64,000 nt of DNA from Vibrio hannami (GTDB lineage Bacteria; Pseudomonadota; Gammaproteobacteria; Enterobacterales; Vibrionaceae). The position numbers and the translations under genes were made by a program. Position 1 is the first letter of the stretch. Each line of letters starts with the position of its first letter. The stretch spans positions 1,488,001 through 1,552,000 of the forward strand of contig NZ_JARQZP010000007.1 in NCBI RefSeq assembly GCF_029589055.1, read 5' to 3'. Shown piece after piece: positions 58,242-64,000 of this stretch. The notes under the pieces were generated by a model. That model was given only the letters and a program-made list of their open reading frames with translations. It had not been told where the DNA came from and did not search any database.

Positions 58242-60686
58242 TTAAGCATTTTTAGGTGGTGTAAACGCCATTAGTTTTGGCGCTTCACCAGTGTATTTCT
58301 CAATACGAACCAGAGAAGAGTTTGCTGCACAACCATTGGACAAGCGTGATGCCGGGATATCGCGAGTCAGAACGTTTGGTCCACCGTTACGACAAAGTCC
58401 TTTTTCATCCATATCTGGCCATGCGCCTTCGTGCACACATACTGTTCCTGGTTTAATACCATCAGTAACCTGAGCACCAACCAGAATCTGACCACGGTCG
58501 TTGTAAGCACGGACCAAATCGCCATGTTTAATACCACGAGCCTTCGCATCTTCGGTATTAATAGTTATCGGTTCACGGTTTGCAATAGCATACTCATCAC
58601 GCAGTTTTGCGTAGTTAAACTGGCTATGCAGACGGTGTGCCGAGTGTGAAGTAATCAGTGTTAGCTCATCTTTCTTCGCGTTACCTGCCCACTCTCCCGG
58701 TACCATCCAGGTTGGGTGTGGAGGACAATCTTCTAGACCAAAGCCTTCGATAGTTTTCGAGTAGATCTCAATCTTACCTGAAGGCGTACCCAGCGGATTC
58801 ATTACCGGATCTTTACGGAACTTCTCGTGGCGAACAAACTTAGCGTTCTTCTTGTTCGGCTTCATCTCGATCAGTTCATTCTTCTCCCAGAACTGCTGGA
58901 ACTTAGGCATACGTACACGGGCACGTTTTGCGCCTTTCGCCGCTTCGTCGTAAAAGTACTTCAGCCAATCCATCTCTTCTTTATCTTCAGTAAAGATAGC
59001 GCGACCCTTGCCTGGCATCAGAAGTTCAGACATACGAGCGAATACTTCAAAGTCATTCAATGCTTCGAACTGAGGTTCTACCACTTTCGGCATTGGTACA
59101 ATATGCTGCTTCGAGTAATCACCAGTCATGGTGAGGTCGTTACGCTCGAACGAAGTGGTAATAGGAAGAACCACATCCGCGTGTTTCGCTGCCGCTGTCC
59201 AGTAGATTTCCGATACTACGGAAAGCTCTAGTGTCTGCCATGCTTTAATCAGGCGGTTGGTATCCTGATGATGGGTAAAGTTACCACCACCAGTCCACCA
59301 TACTAGCTTCAGATTAGGGAACGTCATTTCATGACCATTGTGCATGTACTTCATGCCCGGATTTTCAATGGCTTCAATAATACGAGCAGCTGGAACAGCG
59401 TTTACGGCTTCTTTTGACTCTGAACGAGCACCCGATTTAGCAGACTTACCAACCGTCGCTCCCATTGCAGGAAGCACACCACCATCTCGAGTTGGATTAC
59501 CGCCATTTGAGTAATGATAAGAAAGACCGAAACCACCACCCGGCAGACCAATCTGACCAAGCATTGCCGCAAGCGTTGCCAACATCCAGTGGCGCTGCTC
59601 ACCGTTTTGCTGACGCTGCATCGACCAACCAGACATCAACATAGTGCGGTTGGCACTAAAGATATCCGCCAGCACTTCCATCTGTTTCGCAGGTACACCA
59701 CAGATCGATTCCGCCCACGCTGGAGTTTTTGGAGTGCCATCAGTTTTACCTAACAAATATTCTTCGAACTTGTCATAACCAACAGTGTACTTATCCAGGA
59801 ACGCTTTATCGTGTTTGTTGCGTTCAACAAGTGAGTACGCAATGCCCATCATCATCGCAGTATCTGTATATGGGTGAGGTGCAATCCACTGTGCTGCATC
59901 ACCGAAGAAATCGATGGTTTCAGAGCGCATTGGATCGATACAGATTAATGTTTTGCCCGACTTCTTAAGCTGATGGAAGAACTCAATGCCTGAGTTTTCT
60001 GTAGACGTCCACGCGATACGAAGGGTGTTCATCGGGTTCATGCCCCAAAGAACAACAACGTCTGAATTTTCCATAACAACAGGATGCGTAGTCTGCTGCT
60101 CGTATACTTCAATCGAACCCATTACGTGAGGCATGATGATCTGAGAAGCACCTGTCGAGTAGTCGCCCAGGTGACTTGTGTAACCACCAGCCAGGCTCAT
60201 ATAGCGACGAAGTAATTCGCGTCCTTTATGAAGGACACCAGAAGAACGCCAACCATAAGAACCGGCAAATACAGATTCGTCACCGTACTTACCTCGAATA
60301 CGCATATGCTGATCGTGGATAAGCTTAAGCGCTTCATCCCAAGAAACACGTACATACTCATCCTTGCCACGCGGTTTAGCTGGATTTTCAGGATTCTCCA
60401 GATAGCTTTTACGTACCATTGGGTACTTGATACGCGCTTTAGTATGAACCTGATCCGGACCAGTGAGCTGCAGGCTATTTGGTACCGTCTTTGGAAGTGC
60501 ACCTTCTGTCGAAATCAGCTTTCCATCTTTAACAACCGCATACAACGGTCCCATGCGAGAGGCAGTAAGCACACCCTTTCCTTTTGTCTTCGCGTTTACG
60601 CTCATAGGAACGAGCGAGGAAATCGCCAATGCACCTGCTGTGGCACCTGTACCTTTCAGAAAACTACGGCGAGTAATATTGTCCAT
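58242..60686 (-). CDS. torA: Trimethylamine N-oxide reductase, catalytic subunit
   Basis: 814 residues. Tat signal NITRRSFLKGTGATAGALAI. It lacks the N-terminal 4Fe-4S Cys cluster of DmsA, as expected for TorA/BisC-type enzymes. Family blocks: GSYGWRSSGVLHKGRELLRR, YTSHLGDYSTGASQIIMPHV (Ser ligand region), GMNPMNTLRIAWTSTENSGI and a C-terminal YNDRGQILVGAQVTDGIKPG for the bis-MGD cofactor. It reduces TMAO to trimethylamine in the periplasm with electrons from TorC. It follows torC by 31 bases; a torD-type chaperone gene is not in this cluster. Confidence 0.95.
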   Translation of the reverse strand: MDNITRRSFLKGTGATAGALAISSLVPMSVNAKTKGKGVLTASRMGPLYAVVKDGKLISTEGALPKTVPNSLQLTGPDQVHTKARIKYPMVRKSYLENPENPAKPRGKDEYVRVSWDEALKLIHDQHMRIRGKYGDESVFAGSYGWRSSGVLHKGRELLRRYMSLAGGYTSHLGDYSTGASQIIMPHVMGSIEVYEQQTTHPVVMENSDVVVLWGMNPMNTLRIAWTSTENSGIEFFHQLKKSGKTLICIDPMRSETIDFFGDAAQWIAPHPYTDTAMMMGIAYSLVERNKHDKAFLDKYTVGYDKFEEYLLGKTDGTPKTPAWAESICGVPAKQMEVLADIFSANRTMLMSGWSMQRQQNGEQRHWMLATLAAMLGQIGLPGGGFGLSYHYSNGGNPTRDGGVLPAMGATVGKSAKSGARSESKEAVNAVPAARIIEAIENPGMKYMHNGHEMTFPNLKLVWWTGGGNFTHHQDTNRLIKAWQTLELSVVSEIYWTAAAKHADVVLPITTSFERNDLTMTGDYSKQHIVPMPKVVEPQFEALNDFEVFARMSELLMPGKGRAIFTEDKEEMDWLKYFYDEAAKGAKRARVRMPKFQQFWEKNELIEMKPNKKNAKFVRHEKFRKDPVMNPLGTPSGKIEIYSKTIEGFGLEDCPPHPTWMVPGEWAGNAKKDELTLITSHSAHRLHSQFNYAKLRDEYAIANREPITINTEDAKARGIKHGDLVRAYNDRGQILVGAQVTDGIKPGTVCVHEGAWPDMDEKGLCRNGGPNVLTRDIPASRLSNGCAANSSLVRIEKYTGEAPKLMAFTPPKNA

Positions 60687-60717
60687 AGTATTGTTCCTTT
60701 TGTTTTAATAATCAAAA

Positions 60718-61806
60718 TTAGTGAGCAGCTCCAGCGATATCTTTCGCATGGTTCTGGAAGTATTTCGTTAGGATTTCTAAATCAAGTTCAGAGATATCAG
60801 TACGGTCTCCCATACCTTTTGCTACCGGCCCCCAGGCGTTAACCGTAAAATGGGAAGCCGAAATCTTTGCATGACAAGCAGAGCAATAAACATTGTCCAG
60901 CTCTTCTGCATAAGCCCATAGGGGATCCGAAGACGGTAATACCGGAGCGTCTATCGTTGCAGTAAGTTCAGCGCTACGCCATTTGTTTCCGTATTCATCT
61001 TCTTTGAACTCACCAACTTTCAGTGCACTCTGACCCGCCTCAGTCAGCGATGCGATAATTGAACGCTGCCCTTCTCCCATGTAGAGAACCTGCTCGGCAC
61101 CTTGCATCTGATAACCATTGAGAAGAACCTGACGTTCGTTACCATTTGCACTTATCACATCAAGCGCTACCGCTGGATTAATACGACCAAGTTCACCCAT
61201 TTCAGCACTGCTTACCGTGTAAACATGCTTCGCTGATTCTGATGTGTTTTCAGCTTCTGCCTTCAGGTTGTCGTATGCTTCTGAATCCATCTCTGCAACT
61301 GGCGGGAAGTGAGCAACACCTTTATGGCAATCAATACAGGTTAGGCCATTCTCTTTTCCGTACTCATGCATTTTTACTGCGTTATCTGATTGCTCGTAGG
61401 TATCCATTGCACCAAAATCATGACAAGAGCGACATGTAGCAGAGTCGTTCGATTTCATCTGATCCCACACTGTTTGAGCCATTGCCATACGGTGCTCTTC
61501 GAACTTATCTTCTGTATCGATCTTGCCCGTCACAAACTCGTGATAAATATCTTTCGAAGCACGAACTTTAGTCCAGACATAATCAATTGGATCTTTAGGG
61601 ATATGGCAATCGGAACACTCAGCCCTAATACCTTTCGCATTCGAGAAATGTTTAGAGCCCTGATATTCCTCATAGGGTATCTGCATAGAGTGACAGGAAA
61701 GGCAGAACTCGGTATCTGAGGTCGTGTGCATTATTACTTGTGTGCCGCCGAGCGTAACCCAGCCAATTGCCAGACCAATCAACAGAATTACTAATGTTTT
61801 TTTCAT
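60718..61806 (-). CDS. torC: Pentahaem c-type cytochrome of the NapC/NirT family
   Basis: 362 residues. N-terminal membrane anchor (LVILLIGLAIGWVTLGGTQV), then four haem sites in the NapC-like part (CLSCH, CSDCH, CRSCH, CIDCH) and a fifth in the C-terminal domain (NVYCSACHAKI), the TorC layout. It takes electrons from menaquinol and passes them to TorA. ATG 61806 is chosen for the membrane anchor and the GGTGAAG upstream; the frame to 61914 continues through the promoter. First gene of torCA. Confidence 0.94.
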   Translation of the reverse strand: MKKTLVILLIGLAIGWVTLGGTQVIMHTTSDTEFCLSCHSMQIPYEEYQGSKHFSNAKGIRAECSDCHIPKDPIDYVWTKVRASKDIYHEFVTGKIDTEDKFEEHRMAMAQTVWDQMKSNDSATCRSCHDFGAMDTYEQSDNAVKMHEYGKENGLTCIDCHKGVAHFPPVAEMDSEAYDNLKAEAENTSESAKHVYTVSSAEMGELGRINPAVALDVISANGNERQVLLNGYQMQGAEQVLYMGEGQRSIIASLTEAGQSALKVGEFKEDEYGNKWRSAELTATIDAPVLPSSDPLWAYAEELDNVYCSACHAKISASHFTVNAWGPVAKGMGDRTDISELDLEILTKYFQNHAKDIAGAAH

Positions 61807-61893
61807 GTTTGCTTCACCATGGTTAGTTTTTTCGTTCCCTATTACGTACAGCGTATCCATATGACGAACGGATTGTACGTCATAGCGGACAAA

Positions 61894-61907
61894 ATGATCA
61901 ATATCAC
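61894..61907. promoter_or_regulatory. FNR-like box upstream of torC
   Basis: ATGAT-CAAT-ATCAC: TGAT-N4-ATCA matches the inner FNR half-sites, with outer bases differing from TTGAT-N4-ATCAA. It lies 88 bases upstream of torC and about 170 bases upstream of the divergent XRE-cupin gene. Oxygen-responsive control is plausible but unproven. Confidence 0.4.
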
Positions 61908-62075
61908 GGATCACATCTTTTTATTGATAAGGTGAATTTTTACCCTGTTGAGGTATTGTTTTTGTCGAATAATTAAAGCTCGAGTAGAAAACAACGCCAC
62001 TTCATTTGGAAGCTTTGAAGTAAATACAAACGTTCACTATATTGAACGCTGTACGAATTATGCCGGGTAAATATT

Positions 62076-62627
62076 ATGGAAGATTTTTCAGCATTGGGCG
62101 AAAAACTCAAAAATATACGAAATAAAATGGGTCTTAGCCTGAGTGAAGTTTCTTCACGCACAGGGGTAAGTAAAACCATGCTCAGCCAGATTGAGCGTTC
62201 CGAGTCGATGCCGACTATCGCAACGATATGGAAAATTGCTAATGGTTTGAAAATCAAGCTGGAAACCCTGCTGGATAACTCAAACAAAACTTACGATGTA
62301 AAACACATCGACGACATGATCCCACTAACGGATGATAACAATCAATTTATCATCCACAGTGTCTTTCCATTCTCCCCAACTAGCGGATACGAAGTGTTCT
62401 ATGGCACTTTTAAACCAGGATGCAACTACTCCGACCCAAACAGTCATAAAACGAGCACCACCGAGCAGTTATTTGTTACCGATGGTGAACTAGAGATGGT
62501 AGTGAGTGGTAAAAGCTACGTTTTAACGTCAGGCAGTTCGTTAACGTTTGACTCTAAAGATACTCACACCTACATCAACTCTAAAGATGTTGATGCACAT
62601 GTGATGATCATAGTGAATTATGAATAA
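62076..62627 (+). CDS. XRE-type regulator with cupin domain
   Basis: 183 residues. Helix-turn-helix (LGEKLKNIRNKMGLSLSEVS, TGVSKTMLSQIERSESMPTI) at residues ~6-60 and a C-terminal cupin_2 domain (FGTFKPGCNYSD-type strand, TTEQLFVTDGELEMVVSGKS, TFDSKDTHTYINS). PuuR/SutR-like regulators of this type bind small ligands in the cupin pocket and often repress neighbouring genes. Divergent from torCA with about 270 bases between; a regulatory link is likely but not shown. Confidence 0.88.
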   Translation: MEDFSALGEKLKNIRNKMGLSLSEVSSRTGVSKTMLSQIERSESMPTIATIWKIANGLKIKLETLLDNSNKTYDVKHIDDMIPLTDDNNQFIIHSVFPFSPTSGYEVFYGTFKPGCNYSDPNSHKTSTTEQLFVTDGELEMVVSGKSYVLTSGSSLTFDSKDTHTYINSKDVDAHVMIIVNYE

Positions 62628-62641
62628 AGCCAATTAAGAAA

Positions 62642-62670
62642 AAAGCCAGAGGCAAATCACCTCTGGCTTT
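62642..62670. terminator. Bidirectional terminator
   Basis: AAAGCCAGAGG / CCTCTGGCTTT with a 7-base loop, followed by AACGTTTTTT on the plus strand. It lies between the XRE-cupin gene and the convergent C45-like gene. Confidence 0.8.
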
Positions 62671-62695
62671 AACGTTTTTTGTGTCTAACTATGGC

Positions 62696-63881
62696 TTAGT
62701 AGTTAGTCATGTGTACTGGTGCGTGCTCGTTGTCAGTCTGGAAGTATACGTCAACTTTCTTGCCATCTACTTTGTAGTAAGTGTTTGTTACTGTACCCAT
62801 CATCTCACCACGACCTTTCCAAAGTGGTTTGCTTTGAAGAAGCTCACGTACTTCTGACTCTGGAGTATCCACTGTTGCGTTCGCCATGAACTTGCTAACT
62901 GCGTCTTGGCGAGCAAGAGAATGTGCTGCGAATGCTTCGTCAACAAAGCTTGCTGGCTCACTGTAGATAGAGTGGTTAGCGTGTGCTTTATACTCACCTT
63001 CAGAGTAATTAACTTTACCGCCGTAAGTGTTCTCGATGTTCATCGCAGGCTGGTTAGCAGAAGCTACAGTGTATGTGAAGAACGCCGTGTACTCTGGGTA
63101 CTTATCGAATACAGACTTGATACCAGCGTAATCTTCGGTGTTGTATACATCCCAGCTTAGGTAGAAAGAAGGAGTCGCAGTATCACTTAGGATCTCGCCA
63201 CCGTCTTTTTCACGCAGAGTACCCTGGTCAGCCATAGTATTCATAGTCATAACCTGAGCGCCTTTTGTCACACCACCGTAAGGGATTAGTCCAGCCCAAG
63301 TCTGGATCAAGCGAGTTTTACCATCTGTGTCTGTGTGCTTAAGCATTAACAGACCAGTGTAATTCACGCCCATGTAGTCGAAGTTAGATGCAGCCCATGC
63401 TTTGTCGCCAACAGCCGCAACAGACATAGAAGTACACTTAGCTGGAGCACTTGGATCATGTGCTGGCTTTTCAGCCTGCAGGAAACCCATGCCACCGTTG
63501 CGCTGAGATTCAAGGATAGCTTCGTCAGACATCGCTACCGCCAGAAGCAAGTTAGGATTTGTGTTTAGTTGGTCAGCAAGACCACGGATGTAAAGCTGAT
63601 TCTGGGCTTGCTTTTTCAAGTTTCGTGAACACTTTCTGCTCATCGAAAGACTTGGATAGAGACTCTGCGCTCAGCCCAGGAAGCATTTGACCTAGAGTGT
63701 CGCTGAAGCGCTCGATAGCATTTTCAACCTGATCGCCAGCCACTTCACCTACGTGCTTACCAAGCTCATAAGTAGAACCTGTAAATTGAACCTCACCGAT
63801 TTGATCAGTGTGTTGGATAAGTTCTGCATTAGCATTTAGAGCAATTACTGACAGTAGTGAAGCTAGTAGAGTTTTTTTCAT
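62696..63881 (-). pseudogene. Secreted C45/choloylglycine-hydrolase-like enzyme, frameshifted
   Basis: Signal peptide (MKKTLLASLLSVIALNANAE). The first frame (63881-63573) passes through VFTKLEKA and drops out; the second (from about 63620) gives KQAQNQLYIRGLADQLNTNP and runs to 62696. Removing one T from the run of five at 63612-63616 joins them, giving about 394 residues. The Ntn-type nucleophile candidate is the Cys in APAKCTSMSVAAVGD; NFDYMGVNYTGLLMLKH and LIPYGGVTKGAQVMTMNTM follow the C45 acyltransferase pattern. It should act in the periplasm or outside on amide or acyl substrates. Divergence from true bile-salt hydrolases leaves the substrate open. Confidence 0.75.
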
Positions 63882-64000
63882 AATTTTATCTCAAATAAAG
63901 TTTCGTTAATCATCAAAACAATGTGTTCTCAATGACGACCAATATACTCAAACTCGAAACCAAATCAAAACAATTTATCGATTATGATCATTAGAAATGA

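Noticed and set aside
1..64000. CRISPR arrays, rRNA and tRNA genes
   Set aside because: No regularly spaced repeat-spacer pattern, no cloverleaf-like or rRNA-like sequence noticed; the only dispersed repeats are the attC sites and IS ends.

Overview
The window reads like a marine gammaproteobacterium of the Vibrio clade (Vibrionaceae), possibly the second chromosome. This is inferred from gene content: a bacterial class I HMG-CoA reductase, a c-di-GMP riboswitch, VCR-like attC sites, IS1111-type elements placed in attC sites, anaerobic DMSO and TMAO reductases, and a caa3-type oxidase operon. Gene density is ordinary, base composition is moderately AT-rich, and there are no rRNA, tRNA or CRISPR loci.

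Layout. 1-2250: the 5' part of dmsA (minus), divergent from a TorD-family chaperone and a NapF-like ferredoxin, with an FNR-like box between them. 2338-9579: glutathione transferase, HMG-CoA reductase, a GEMM-I riboswitch in front of an unidentified secreted Ala-rich protein, an EamA exporter, two overlapping acetyltransferases, an AraC/GyrI regulator and small genes. 9945-15176: an HD-GYP protein, a GH13 alpha-glucosidase divergent from a LysR gene, and a lone MalE-like binding protein. 15369-19412: an accessory gene run on the minus strand (frameshifted SDR, ABM monooxygenase, acetyltransferase, ACT protein, DUF1349, phosphotransferase, YbjQ) with a toxin remnant. 19619-27295: a cluster of integron cassettes without an integrase (CALIN-like), all genes on the minus strand, six attC sites, two IS1111-type elements inserted at the same point of two attC sites, and cassettes for an AbiTii-like protein and two PD-(D/E)XK-like proteins. 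27296 to about 29505: an IS91-like element carrying a tyrosine recombinase. 29761-33042: a second GH13 enzyme, uspA and a DUF2189 membrane protein.

33496-41689: a caa3 cytochrome c oxidase operon (coxB with a frameshift, coxA, cox11, coxC, SURF1, ctaA, ctaB). 41770-47719: a four-gene envelope module on the minus strand (CHAT-protease lipoprotein, LPP20/DUF4384 protein, LPP20 lipoprotein, transglutaminase-like protein), with a vestigial CHAT C-terminus beside it. 47969-48718: an outer membrane barrel. 49209-58027: a two-component system next to a PEBP-MacA-MacB-TolC-patatin gene set; the same palindrome (ATGACA-N4-TGTCAT) lies before both units. 58242-61806: torA and torC, then a divergent XRE-cupin regulator. 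62696-63881: a frameshifted secreted C45/choloylglycine-hydrolase-like gene.

Themes. Anaerobic respiration (dms, tor) and aerobic respiration (cox) frame the window. c-di-GMP appears twice (riboswitch and HD-GYP). Four genes carry single-base frameshifts, three of them at homopolymers, so either the sequence has indel errors or several genes are decaying. The best candidates for something undescribed are the CHAT/transglutaminase envelope module, the two-component-controlled PEBP-MacAB-TolC-patatin set, the riboswitch-controlled Ala-rich protein, and the attC-targeting IS pair with likely guide RNAs.
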